Shown: positions 51,255 to 59,530 of the stretch, in pieces | Position numbering within the stretch: position 1 is the stretch's first letter | How the letters are laid out: every line of letters begins with the position of its first letter | Source: Streptosporangium canum | GTDB taxonomy: Bacteria; Actinomycetota; Actinomycetes; Streptosporangiales; Streptosporangiaceae | DNA: 64,000 nt | NCBI RefSeq assembly: GCF_900113865.1 | Contig: NZ_FOQY01000015.1 | Location: forward strand, 62,001 to 126,000 | Direction: 5' to 3' | Translations under genes and position numbers: made by a program | Notes under the pieces: generated by a model | Seen by the model: only the letters and a program-made list of their open reading frames with translations | Told to the model about the DNA's origin: nothing | The model's database searches: none

Positions 51255-53168
51255 CTATTCGAGAGCTCGTACGGCCGACACTCCCTCCGGCTCGGGCTCG
51301 GCGAGCACGGTCTGCGGGATGAGCACGACCGCCGTGGTGCCTCCGAAGGGCGAGCGGCTCAGCGTGACCTTGACGCCGTGACGGGCGGCGAGCTGGCTCA
51401 CCACGAACAGGCCGAGCTGCTCGCTGTCCGCCACGTCGAACTCCGGCGGGGTGGCGAGACGCTCGTTGATCTCCTCGCGCTCCAGGTCCTGCAGGCCGAG
51501 GCCCCGGTCCTCGATCTCGATCACGTAGCCCCGCCCGACGATCTCGCCCTGGACGCGCACCGGGGTGTTCGGCGGCGAGAAGACGGTCGCGTTCTCCAGC
51601 AGCTCGGCGAGCAGGTGGGTGACGTCGGCGGTGGCGGAGCCGGTCAGCCTGGCCTCCGGCAGGGGAGGGACGATGATCCGCCGGTAGTCCTCGACCTCGG
51701 CCACGGCCGCGCGGACCACGTCCATGAGGGTGACGGGGGTGCGCCAGGTGCGGCCGGCCGTGGCGCCGGAGAGGATGACCAGGCCCTCCGACTGCCGCCG
51801 CATGCGGGTGGTGAGGTGGTCGAGCCGGTAGAGGTCCTCCAGCGCTCCCGGCTCGCTGGTCTTGCGCTGCATGGCGTCGAGCTGGGCGAGCTGGCGGTGG
51901 ACCAGCGACTGGTTGCGCCGGGCCAGGTTACGGAAGACCCGGTTGAATCCCTGCCGGAGCCGGGCCTCGCCGACGGCGGCCTCGACCGCTGTGCGCTGCA
52001 CGGTGGAGAACGCCCGGCCGACGTCGGTGATCTCCAGGGTGGTGCCGGTCGTGGGGATGGGCGGCGCCTCGGTCTCCACGTCCACGGACTCGCCCTTGCG
52101 GAGCCGCTCGACGACCTGCGGCAGCCGTACCTCGGCCAGGTCCATGGCGGCCAGGCGCAGGTCGCCCAGCTCCTGTGCGAGCCCCCGGCCGAGCCTGGCG
52201 GACAGGACCACCGCGCCCACGATCGCGGCGAGGCCGAGGCCGCCCGCGATGACGATCTGCATGATGATCCAGCCCGCCGCGTCGTCGGCGCGGTCGTTCA
52301 GCAGCTTGGCCCGCGTGACCAGGAGCTGGTCCATCTCGCCGCCGACCTCGGCGGCGGCGTGCTGCCAGACGCTCCGGTCCCGGGGGAGCCGCGAGGTCTC
52401 GATGATCTCCTTTTCGAGCTCGGTGACCCGCCCGTGGCGGGGGGAGCTGAGAAGCTCCTCGAAGGGACCGCGCAGCTCGCCGTCCAGCACCGCCAGGCCC
52501 TCGCTGAACAGCAGCCACCGGTTCGGCGCGATCACCTCGATCGCCTCGTACTCGTCGTGGGTCAGCGCGCCGGCGAGGGCCGCGCTGGAGATCAGCGAGT
52601 CCTCCCTGGCCATGAGGTCGCGTGCGTGGGCGATCCGCTGGAGTCCGATGGCCTGCTGGTAGAGCTCGATCTCCGGCACGGTGATGAGCTTGTCCTGGAG
52701 CCGGTAGACCGCGTCGGTGATGCGGCTGTACGCCTGGACGACCTGGAGCCGGTTGGCGGTGCGCCCGTCCACGTCCCTGCGGATGGAGCGCAGCCTGCCT
52801 ATCTCACCGATGACCCGGTTGACCGCCTCGCCCAGCTCCGGGGTGGTGATCGTCTTGGACTCCAGCGAGGTGGCGCGCAGGCGGAAGGCGGTGGCCGCCT
52901 TGTTGGTCAGGTCGCGGACCTGGGCCAGTTCCTCGGGCTGGGAGACGGCCTTGCCCAGCGCGACGGCCGAGAGCTTGCGCTCGTTCTGCACCTCGGTGGC
53001 CAGGGCGACGGCGGGCGCCGATATCTGCTCGTACAGCGCGGTGGCCTGGCGCAGCTCGAAGAAGTCCCCGACGACGTAGCCGGTGACGAACGTCCACAGG
53101 GCGACGAGCGCCACGATCGGGAGGCTGAGCAGCGCGTACAGCTTGAAGCGAATGGTCCGGGATGCCAT
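51255..53168 (-). CDS. Nitrate/nitrite-sensor-type histidine kinase (CvnA-like), orphan
   Basis: 637 residues. A membrane helix (FKLYALLSLPIVALVALWTF), a NIT-type sensing region of about 250 residues (NERKLSAVALGK; RIAHARDLMAREDSLIS), a second helix (IVIAGGLGLAAIVGAVVL), HAMP-like linker, a dimerisation helix with LARRNQSLVHRQLAQL, and ATPase boxes AELLENATVFSPP, IEDRGLGL, GLFVVSQLAARHG and FGGTTAVV. Such kinases begin the actinobacterial conservon operons (CvnA-B-C-D). The roadblock, DUF742 and GTPase partners are not adjacent, so this copy is orphan. GCAATATCGA direct repeats lie before the ATG. Confidence 0.88.
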   Translation of the reverse strand: MASRTIRFKLYALLSLPIVALVALWTFVTGYVVGDFFELRQATALYEQISAPAVALATEVQNERKLSAVALGKAVSQPEELAQVRDLTNKAATAFRLRATSLESKTITTPELGEAVNRVIGEIGRLRSIRRDVDGRTANRLQVVQAYSRITDAVYRLQDKLITVPEIELYQQAIGLQRIAHARDLMAREDSLISSAALAGALTHDEYEAIEVIAPNRWLLFSEGLAVLDGELRGPFEELLSSPRHGRVTELEKEIIETSRLPRDRSVWQHAAAEVGGEMDQLLVTRAKLLNDRADDAAGWIIMQIVIAGGLGLAAIVGAVVLSARLGRGLAQELGDLRLAAMDLAEVRLPQVVERLRKGESVDVETEAPPIPTTGTTLEITDVGRAFSTVQRTAVEAAVGEARLRQGFNRVFRNLARRNQSLVHRQLAQLDAMQRKTSEPGALEDLYRLDHLTTRMRRQSEGLVILSGATAGRTWRTPVTLMDVVRAAVAEVEDYRRIIVPPLPEARLTGSATADVTHLLAELLENATVFSPPNTPVRVQGEIVGRGYVIEIEDRGLGLQDLEREEINERLATPPEFDVADSEQLGLFVVSQLAARHGVKVTLSRSPFGGTTAVVLIPQTVLAEPEPEGVSAVRALE

Positions 53169-53180
53169 GACTCCATGCCT

Positions 53181-53205
53181 GCAATATCGATGTCCGCAAT
53201 ATCGA
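53181..53205. promoter_or_regulatory. Direct repeat GCAATATCGA upstream of the orphan kinase
   Basis: GCAATATCGA occurs at 53181-53190 and 53196-53205, 15 bases apart, just before the kinase ATG on the minus strand. CAATAT is unusually A/T-rich here. The spacing of about one and a half turns suggests a regulator site. Confidence 0.45.
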
Positions 53206-53228
53206 CAAATAGCGCTAAAGATCGGAGA

Positions 53229-54515
53229 TTAACACCCAACGGCAGCCGCTGTCTGGTGATCCCACATCATCCGGCCTCCGATCACCGTCGCGACGCACCG
53301 CCCCGGCCCCTCCTCGATCAGGACCCGGTACGGCTCCCGCCCCACGGAGACGTCGAAGACCGCGAAGTCGGCCGGGCCGCCGGGGGCGAGGCCGCCGGCG
53401 ATCCCCAGGGCACGGGCCCCGCCCAGCGTCGCGGCCTCCACCAGCCGCCGGTCCAGGTCGGCGGCCCGGTAGCCCTGCCGTACCGCCAGATCGCGCAGCA
53501 CCGCCACGTCCGCCAGCACGTCCAGCGACGGCGAGGAGGAGAGCGAGTCCGTGCCGACCGCGATGGGGTTGCCCTCGGCGAGCAGCGCGGCCACGTCCGG
53601 CCCCTCCATGCCGACCGTCCGGTTGGAGCGGGGGCAGAGCGCGACGGCGGTGCCGCGCGCGCGGAGCAGGGCGCGGTCGTCGGCGTCGAGGTGGACGCCG
53701 TGCGCGACGTGGCACTCCGGCCCAAGCACGCCCAGCCCGTCCAGGAACGCGGTGGGCCCGAGACCGGTGCCGCCCTCGCGCAGGATGGCGAAGTCGAACT
53801 CCAGCTCCCTGACCATCCGGGCCAGCGGCCCGGTGCCCGAGACCGTGTACTCCCGCTCGTGCGCGCCCTCGGCGAGGTGGATGTGCCGGCGCAGCCCCCG
53901 GGAGCGGGCCAGCTCCGCCACGTCCCTCAGCGCCCCGGTGTCGAGGGTGTACGGCGCGTGCGGGGAGACCCCCACCGGCGGGCCCGCCGCGTCGAGCATG
54001 GCGAGGAACCGCTCCCGCCCCGACTCCGCCCAGCTCGCGTCGGTGTCGCCGAGGGTCTCCAGATACGGCAGGCCGCCCAGGCCCGCCTCCCGCAGCGCCC
54101 CGGCCGCCGGGAGGTCGGTGACGACGTCGGCGGCCGAAGTGGTCCCCGACCGCAGCGCCTGCCGGGCGCCGTCGCGGGCGCTGGCCGCCCAGTCGATCGT
54201 GGAGCCGTAGTAGACCTCGTCGAAGGCCGTGGACCACTCCTCGAAGGAGGCGTGAACGCGCTGCCCCACTTCGGCCATGTGGGTGTACTGCAGGTGGGTG
54301 TGGGCGTTGACCAGCCCGGCGACGATCATCCCGTCCCAGCGGGTCTCCTCCCGGCCCGGCCACGCGGCCAGGATCTCCGCGCGCGGGCCGAGCGCGGCGA
54401 CGCGGCCCCGCCGTACGACCAGGGCGCCGTCACGGACGGGGGGCGCGCCGACCGGCAGGATCAGCGGCGCGGAGTGGATCGCGGCGTCCGCCCCCCGGAG
54501 GCCCTGACCGGTCAC
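53229..54515 (-). CDS. Amidohydrolase (nucleoside/SAH or aminofutalosine deaminase-like)
   Basis: 428 residues, cytoplasmic. Metal ligands are HTH in VNAHTHLQYT, His in VSPHAPYTL, HLAEG, and Asp in AVGTDSLSSSPSLD. The order matches the cytosine-deaminase-like amidohydrolases that remove the amino group from adenosyl compounds (SAH/MTA/5'-deoxyadenosine and aminodeoxyfutalosine deaminases). GTG 54515 overlaps the EcfT stop by 4 bases. It is the last gene of a six-gene operon with two SAH-hydrolase-like proteins and a vitamin-type transporter. A role in deaminating the imported or processed nucleoside is inference. Confidence 0.88.
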   Translation of the reverse strand: MTGQGLRGADAAIHSAPLILPVGAPPVRDGALVVRRGRVAALGPRAEILAAWPGREETRWDGMIVAGLVNAHTHLQYTHMAEVGQRVHASFEEWSTAFDEVYYGSTIDWAASARDGARQALRSGTTSAADVVTDLPAAGALREAGLGGLPYLETLGDTDASWAESGRERFLAMLDAAGPPVGVSPHAPYTLDTGALRDVAELARSRGLRRHIHLAEGAHEREYTVSGTGPLARMVRELEFDFAILREGGTGLGPTAFLDGLGVLGPECHVAHGVHLDADDRALLRARGTAVALCPRSNRTVGMEGPDVAALLAEGNPIAVGTDSLSSSPSLDVLADVAVLRDLAVRQGYRAADLDRRLVEAATLGGARALGIAGGLAPGGPADFAVFDVSVGREPYRVLIEEGPGRCVATVIGGRMMWDHQTAAAVGC

Positions 54516-55330
54516 GGCGCCCACACCTCGCCGAACGGCCCGAAGAACTTGGCGGCGGTCATCACCGCGGCGAGCGCCAGGAACCCGCCCATGACGAGGT
54601 AGTCGGTGCGGCCGAAGGCCAGCTCGCGCATCCAGGTGCGGTGCTTGGCGCCGAAGCCGCGCAGGTCCATGGCGTTGGCGGTGTCCTCGGCGTCGATCAG
54701 CGCGTTCACCGTCACCGGGACGACGACGGGCTTCAGCGAGGCGAGCTTTCTGAACGGGTTGCGGCTGCGGCTGTGCTCGTAGCCGCGGACCCGCTGGGCG
54801 TCGATGGTCTCGCGGAGCGCGGCGACCGTGGACGGCAGGAACCGGAACGTCAGGTCCACGCCGTAGGCGAGCCGCTGGGACAGGCGGAGACGGGCGAGGG
54901 CCACGCCGAGGTCGGACGGGGCGATCGCGAAGGCCACCGGGAAGCTCACCATGGCCAGGGAGGCGTAGCGGATCAGCAGGGTCGACGCGTATGACAGCGT
55001 CGCCCAGGTGACCTCCGTCCCGGTGAGCGGGACGGCGAACAGCGCCTCGCCGGCCCCCACGCGGGTGTCCGCCGCGGTGAAGACGCTGTTCACCACCACC
55101 AGCAGCGTGGTGAAGGTCAGCATGAAGACCCAGTTGGCCCTGACACCGCGCCACGGGATGCCCGCGGCGCGGTAGTACACCAGGGCGATCGCGGCGCACA
55201 CGAGCATGCCGCGGAGGTCGGCGACGTTCGCCACCGCCACGAAATAGAGCACGGGGACCAGCAGGAGCACGCGCGGGTCACGTCGCGCGAGGAAGGAACC
55301 CGCGCCCAGATAGCGTGGCGTGACGTCCAT
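54512..55330 (-). CDS. ecfT: ECF transporter transmembrane subunit EcfT
   Basis: 272 residues with five or six membrane helices (VLLLVPVLYFVAVANVADL; YRAAGIPWRGVRANWVFML). The cytoplasmic coupling motifs have the expected A-R-G type: AQRVRGYE and AMDLRGFG. EcfT connects the ATPases to the substrate-binding EcfS. AGGG lies about 4 bases before ATG 55330, and the EcfS stop is 5 bases upstream. It is coupled to the amidohydrolase through a GTGA overlap. Confidence 0.92.
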   Translation of the reverse strand: MDVTPRYLGAGSFLARRDPRVLLLVPVLYFVAVANVADLRGMLVCAAIALVYYRAAGIPWRGVRANWVFMLTFTTLLVVVNSVFTAADTRVGAGEALFAVPLTGTEVTWATLSYASTLLIRYASLAMVSFPVAFAIAPSDLGVALARLRLSQRLAYGVDLTFRFLPSTVAALRETIDAQRVRGYEHSRSRNPFRKLASLKPVVVPVTVNALIDAEDTANAMDLRGFGAKHRTWMRELAFGRTDYLVMGGFLALAAVMTAAKFFGPFGEVWAP

Positions 55331-55335
55331 CGGCC

Positions 55336-55899
55336 CTACAGTCCCGCGCGCTTGGCGAGCGGCTCCCAGGCGGCGTCCAGCGCCGGGACGAGGATGACGA
55401 CCGCGATGCCGTTGGCCAGCAGCGCCGGGAGGTAGTTCAGGAAGAGGAAGGTGTTGAAGTCGATCCCCAGGACCCAGAGGTCGGTGATGATGAACAGCAG
55501 GCCGAGCGCGGTCGCGATGAGCGCGCCGAGCGCGGTGACGACGTGGCGGAGCGCCTCGCTGGAGATCGGCGGGATCACGGTGAAGATCAGCGCGGCGAAC
55601 GCGCCGACCAGGCCGTTGGCGACGCTCCAGTTCCACCAGATCAGGCCGGCGCCCTGGATGAGGTCGATGACGACGTTCCCGACGAAGCCGACGAAGAATC
55701 CGGTGATGACGCCGAAGCGCTTGCCGAAGAACGGCACCAGCGCGACCGCGGGCCGGACGGTGACGCTCTGGGTGCCGGGGATGAGGAAGCTGAACAGGCC
55801 GAGCACGGCGTAGAGGGCCGCGCCGACGGCGCCGAACACGACCGTCCTGGAGTCGATCGTCCACGGGGAGTGGCGCGGCGACAGTGCCTCGGTACTCAT
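55336..55899 (-). CDS. ECF transporter substrate-binding subunit (EcfS), ligand unknown
   Basis: 187 residues and six helices. TIDSRTVVFGAVGAALYAVLG, VRPAVALVPFFGKRFGVITGF and FVGNVVIDLIQGAGLIWWNW fit the S-component fold of the vitamin-type ECF family. An A-x-x-x-A-like interface is plausible in the first helix. The ligand cannot be read from sequence; neighbours suggest a nucleoside-like or sulfur-containing compound. It overlaps the EcfA gene by ATGA. Confidence 0.85.
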   Translation of the reverse strand: MSTEALSPRHSPWTIDSRTVVFGAVGAALYAVLGLFSFLIPGTQSVTVRPAVALVPFFGKRFGVITGFFVGFVGNVVIDLIQGAGLIWWNWSVANGLVGAFAALIFTVIPPISSEALRHVVTALGALIATALGLLFIITDLWVLGIDFNTFLFLNYLPALLANGIAVVILVPALDAAWEPLAKRAGL

Positions 55900-57638
55900 G
55901 AAGGGGGGGTTCCTTCCGGGTGGGGGATGAGACGCGCGAGGTCGAACGGGTGGGGAATCCCTCCCGCGCCGTGGACGTGGTCGCGGATGGCCCGGACCAG
56001 GCTGGTCTGCCGGAGCCCCGCGCGGGACCAGACGTCCGCGTCGCGGGCCAGTTCGGCGGCCGGCGCGTCGGCGACGACCCGGCCCCCGTCGACGACGATG
56101 ATCCGGTCGGCCGAGGTCAGCGCCAGATCGACGTCGTGGGTGATGAAGTAGACGCTCTCCGAGGCGGCCATGACCTGCGCCATGAACCGCGTGGTGGCGT
56201 GCAGGTCCTGGCCGGCGGTGGGCTCGTCGAGGATGAGCGTGCGCGGCCGCATGGCCAGGGCCAGGGCGACGGTGAGGCGGCGCTGCTGGCCGAAGGAGAG
56301 CGTGCGCGGCGAGCGGTCCATGACGTCGGCCTCGCCGTCGAGGAGCATCGCGCGCAGCGCGTCCTCCGAGACCCGCCGGATCTCGTCGGCCGGCCAGCCG
56401 AGGTTGCGCGGGCCGAAGGCCAGTTCGTCGCCGACCGTCGCGCAGAACAGCGCCTGGCCGGGGTTCTGGAAGACGTATCCGAAGGTGGTCGCCAGCTCCA
56501 GGGTCGAACGCTCGGTGACCGGCGCGCCGTCCACGTGGACGGCGCCGCGCAGCGGTTCGAGGAGCCGTACGGCGGCGCGCAGCAGCGTGGACTTCCCCGC
56601 CCCGTTCCGCCCGAGGACCGCGACCCGCTCCCCTGCTCCGAGCGCCAGGTCCACGCCGTCCAGCACGGCCCGCCCGCCGTACCCCAGCGCGACCCCCCGG
56701 TACTCCAGCCGCGCCGCCGCGCTCCCGCCCCGGCCCCGCCGTACGGCGGGCCCGCCGGTCCGGGCGGGTGGCGCGTCGGACACCGCGGTCCGGGCGGATG
56801 GCGCGTCGGACACGGCGGTCCGGGCGGGCGGCGCGTCGAACGCGGCGGTCCGGGCGGGTGGCGCGCCGGACGCGGCGGGAAGCTCGGCGGCCCGGGCCAC
56901 CAGCGTCTCGAACGGCAGCTTCACGTGGGCCACGGGCGCGGCGGCCAGGAAACCGGCCACGTCCCCCGCGTAGCCGCTCCGCCCGTCCTCCAGGTAGAGG
57001 ACCTGGGTGGGGTCGAAGTCGAGGATCTCCTCGACCCGGTGCTCGACGACCACGGCGGCCCCGCCGTCGTCGACGAACCGGCGCAGCTCGCGCATGAGCC
57101 GCAGGCTCGCCTCCAGGTCGAGGTTCGCCAGCGGCTCGTCCACCAGGACGACCTGGGGACGCATCACCAGCACTCCGGCGAACGCCACCATCTGCAGCTC
57201 GCCGCCGCTCAGCTCGGCGGTCGCCCTGCCGAGCAGGTGCCGGATGCCCACCCGGTCGGTCACCTCGCCGATCCGGCGGCGGATCTCGGCCCGGGGCAGG
57301 CCCAGGTTCTCCGGGCCGAAGGCCAGCTCGGTGTCCACGGTGGTGCCGACGATCTGCTTGCGGGGGTCCTGGAGCAGGGTGCCGACGGTGGTGGACAGCT
57401 GCCTGACGCTCTGCTGGGCCACCGGCCGGCCGCCGACCAGGACCTCGCCGGTCACCTCGGCCCGGTAGGCGTGCGGGATGAGCCCGTTGAGCAGCCGGAG
57501 CAGCGTGCTCTTGCCGCCACCGGAGGGGCCGCTGACCAGTGCGAGATCGCCGGGGCCCACGGCGAGGTCCACTTCGGCGAGCACCTGCCGGCCGGTGGTC
57601 TGGTAGCGGACCGAGGCGGCCCGCACTTCGATGATCAC
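55896..57638 (-). CDS. Fused ECF transporter ATPases (EcfA-EcfA')
   Basis: 580 residues in one chain. The first ATPase has Walker [11 protein letters not shown]-loop LLQDPRKQ, signature LSGGEL and Walker [13 protein letters not shown]. The second has [18 protein letters not shown], signature LSFGQQ and [12 protein letters not shown]. They are joined by a linker with four 10-residue repeats ([10 protein letters not shown] type, residues about 285-325). The fused pair energises uptake with EcfT and EcfS. GTG 57638 overlaps the preceding stop by 4 bases. Confidence 0.93.
   Translation of the reverse strand: MIIEVRAASVRYQTTGRQVLAEVDLAVGPGDLALVSGPSGGGKSTLLRLLNGLIPHAYRAEVTGEVLVGGRPVAQQSVRQLSTTVGTLLQDPRKQIVGTTVDTELAFGPENLGLPRAEIRRRIGEVTDRVGIRHLLGRATAELSGGELQMVAFAGVLVMRPQVVLVDEPLANLDLEASLRLMRELRRFVDDGGAAVVVEHRVEEILDFDPTQVLYLEDGRSGYAGDVAGFLAAAPVAHVKLPFETLVARAAELPAASGAPPARTAAFDAPPARTAVSDAPSARTAVSDAPPARTGGPAVRRGRGGSAAARLEYRGVALGYGGRAVLDGVDLALGAGERVAVLGRNGAGKSTLLRAAVRLLEPLRGAVHVDGAPVTERSTLELATTFGYVFQNPGQALFCATVGDELAFGPRNLGWPADEIRRVSEDALRAMLLDGEADVMDRSPRTLSFGQQRRLTVALALAMRPRTLILDEPTAGQDLHATTRFMAQVMAASESVYFITHDVDLALTSADRIIVVDGGRVVADAPAAELARDADVWSRAGLRQTSLVRAIRDHVHGAGGIPHPFDLARLIPHPEGTPPS
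56757..56880. repeat. Four 30-bp coding repeats in the EcfA linker
   Basis: CGGTCCGGGCGG(A/G)TGGCGCG units recur four times, encoding the [10 protein letters not shown] type linker. Copies are nearly identical in DNA, which suggests recent expansion of a flexible spacer. Confidence 0.75.
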
Positions 57639-58795
57639 AAGCCTCTTCCCAGGAACTCTCGCTGGCGGGCGGACGGTGTGTCGAGGCCGATCCCCAGCGC
57701 GCGCAGCTTGAGCCGGGCGACCCGCTCGTCCAGCTCCTCGGGCAGGAGGTGGACGGCGGGCGCCATCGTGCTCCCCCGCCTGACCAGGTGGTCCACGGCG
57801 AGCGCCTGCACGGCCAGCGAGAGGTCCATGATCTCGATCGGGTTGCCCTCGGCCGCCGCGCAGTTCACGCACTCGCCTTCCGCGAGGACGGTGACGCCGG
57901 CCGGCACGTCGCCGGCCTCGACCTCGTCCGGCACGCCTCCGGCGACGGCCACCACGGCACCGGGCCTCATGGCCCGCAGGTGCTCGCGGGTGACGGTGTG
58001 CGCGACACCGGTCGCGGAGAACACCAGGTCGGCGTCCGGGCAGGCGTCGAGGAGCGGGCGGACCTCATACCCCTCGTGGTGCGCGCGCAGCGCCGCGAAC
58101 GGCTCCACCTCGGTCACGACGACCCGGGCGCCGAGCGCCCTGGCGTAGCGGGCCACGCCCTGACCGACGTAGCCGTAGCCCGCGACCACGCAGACGGCGC
58201 CGGCGAGCTGGAGCCCGGTCAGGTCCAGGGCGGCCATCACGCAGGACTGGCCGGTCCCGTGCACGTTGTCGAACAGGTATTTCGAGCGGGCGTCGTTCAC
58301 GGCCAGCACGGGGATCCGCAGCTCGCCCCGGTCGGCCATGACCCGGAGCGGGCGCAGGCCGCTGGTCGTCTCCTCGGCCGCTCCGATCAGCCCTCCCAGG
58401 AGGTTCTCGGCGTGCGCCAGCCGTACGACCCTGGAGCCGTCGTCGGCCAGCACGTCCAGCCCCTCGCGGAGCATGCGCAGCGCGAAGGCGCGGTCCCGCT
58501 CCGGTGAGGCGTCCGAGCGGGCGAGCACGGCGACGCCCTCGGACACGAGGGCCGCGGCGACGTCGTCGGCGGTCTCGCTCGCCGGGCAGGTCACGATCAC
58601 GTCCGCCCCGGCGTCCCGGAGCGTCAGCGCCAGGTTCGCGGTCTTGGGCTCCAGCACGAGCACCAGGCCGACCGTGCGCCCGGTCAGGTCGAGCTCTCCG
58701 GCGATCGCGTTCAGCACCGGCATGGACCGCCGCGCCCAGGCGATCCGCTCCAGCCCGCGCGTCCGGAGCGAGGCGTCCCTGATGTCGGCTAGCAC
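57635..58795 (-). CDS. Divergent S-adenosylhomocysteine-hydrolase-like protein
   Basis: 386 residues. It shows an SAHH fold: EETTSGLRP and NDARSKYLFDN keep the Glu, Asn, Lys and Asp of the active site (human K186/D190 equivalents), and VVAGYGYVGQGVARYARALGA is the NAD-binding motif. Other invariant SAHH features differ. The HMTxxTA block reads VLEPKTANL, YGCRES reads HGTGQS, the NIGHFD loop reads VAGGVPDEV, and the C-terminal HYRY end is missing. So it may act on a modified substrate (S-inosylhomocysteine-like or another nucleoside), not SAH. It is coupled to both neighbours by 4-7-base overlaps. Confidence 0.82.
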   Translation of the reverse strand: MLADIRDASLRTRGLERIAWARRSMPVLNAIAGELDLTGRTVGLVLVLEPKTANLALTLRDAGADVIVTCPASETADDVAAALVSEGVAVLARSDASPERDRAFALRMLREGLDVLADDGSRVVRLAHAENLLGGLIGAAEETTSGLRPLRVMADRGELRIPVLAVNDARSKYLFDNVHGTGQSCVMAALDLTGLQLAGAVCVVAGYGYVGQGVARYARALGARVVVTEVEPFAALRAHHEGYEVRPLLDACPDADLVFSATGVAHTVTREHLRAMRPGAVVAVAGGVPDEVEAGDVPAGVTVLAEGECVNCAAAEGNPIEIMDLSLAVQALAVDHLVRRGSTMAPAVHLLPEELDERVARLKLRALGIGLDTPSARQREFLGRGL

Positions 58796-59322
58796 GACAT
58801 GTCCAGCACGAACACCTCACGGCCGGGACCGAGCCGGTAGCCGGTGATCCCGTCGCGGACCCGCACGCCCGGCAGCCCCGCGAAAACACCGCCGGTCCCG
58901 GACGGTCCACCACCGGTCCCGGACGGCCCGGCGGGCGGTTCGCCATCGGTCCCGGATGGTCTTGCCGGGGGCCCGGTGGGCGGTTCGCCATCGGTCTCGT
59001 GCGGTTCACCGGTCCCGGACGGTCTTGCCGGGGGCGCGGCGGGGATCAGGATCGCCCCGTCCCGCAGGAAGGGCAGATGCGCCTCGGTCGCCCCGACCAC
59101 CAGGTCGGCGAGCGCCACCGCCTCGTCCTCGGCGAGCACCCGGTGCCCCCGGAGGGCCGCCGCCGGGTCGGCGAGGAGGGTCTGGGCGCCCATCGCCCTC
59201 AGGCGGGCGGCCAGCTCCGGCTCGTCACCGATGACGGCCACGCGCTTGCCCGCCATCAACAGGTTGGTGAGCCGGAGAATGGCCTGGATCGCAGCCTGTG
59301 CCCGGCGATGTCCGTCACTCAT
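58789..59322 (-). CDS. Short SAHH-related protein (degenerate NAD-binding domain)
   Basis: 177 residues. RRAQAAIQAILRLTNLLMAG, KRVAVIGDEPELAARLRAMGA and LADLVVGATEAHLPFLRDGA match the Rossmann part of SAHH (…DGILRATNLLLAGK…). The Gly-rich loop is broken (GDEPEL). A Pro/Gly/Ser/Thr-rich insertion of about 45 residues with repeated PSGT units separates it from the final ~30 residues (LPGVRVRDGITGYRLG). It could be a regulatory or structural partner of the next protein, or a decaying relic. It is the first gene of the operon and overlaps the next by 7 bases. Confidence 0.7.
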   Translation of the reverse strand: MSDGHRRAQAAIQAILRLTNLLMAGKRVAVIGDEPELAARLRAMGAQTLLADPAAALRGHRVLAEDEAVALADLVVGATEAHLPFLRDGAILIPAAPPARPSGTGEPHETDGEPPTGPPARPSGTDGEPPAGPSGTGGGPSGTGGVFAGLPGVRVRDGITGYRLGPGREVFVLDMSC

Positions 59323-59334
59323 GTCCCCTCATCC

Positions 59335-59350
59335 GATCTTTTGCAAGATC
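59335..59350. promoter_or_regulatory. Small palindrome in the divergent promoter region
   Basis: GATCTT-TTGC-AAGATC (59335-59350) with ATCCGAT repeated on both sides (59331 and 59348). It lies just upstream of the SAHH-type operon. It could be an operator; as a hairpin it lacks a T-run. Confidence 0.4.
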
Positions 59351-59530
59351 CGATTAAAGGGGAGATCCACACTCAGTGACAATGCTCTTTCGCTGATAAA
59401 AGGCACAATCACCACATGTGAGCCCCAGCGAAGGCCGGTCCGGGCCCGCATTTCATGGATTTGCGAACACCAGAGCGACATGGAAGTTTTGTGTGATCGT
59501 TTGTCGGACGTTCACCCACGGGAGGTACCG

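Noticed and set aside
51378-54602. A 1074-codon open frame on the plus strand
   Set aside because: It runs antisense to the kinase and amidohydrolase genes, which have clear motifs; long shadows are common at this GC content.
55920-58148. A 742-codon plus-strand frame
   Set aside because: Antisense to the EcfA fusion and SAHH-like gene; no recognisable fold.
58844-59530. An N-terminal extension of the ion-channel frame back to 58844
   Set aside because: It runs antisense through the SAHH-like fragment; GTG 59531 has a strong ribosome-binding site and begins the known fold.
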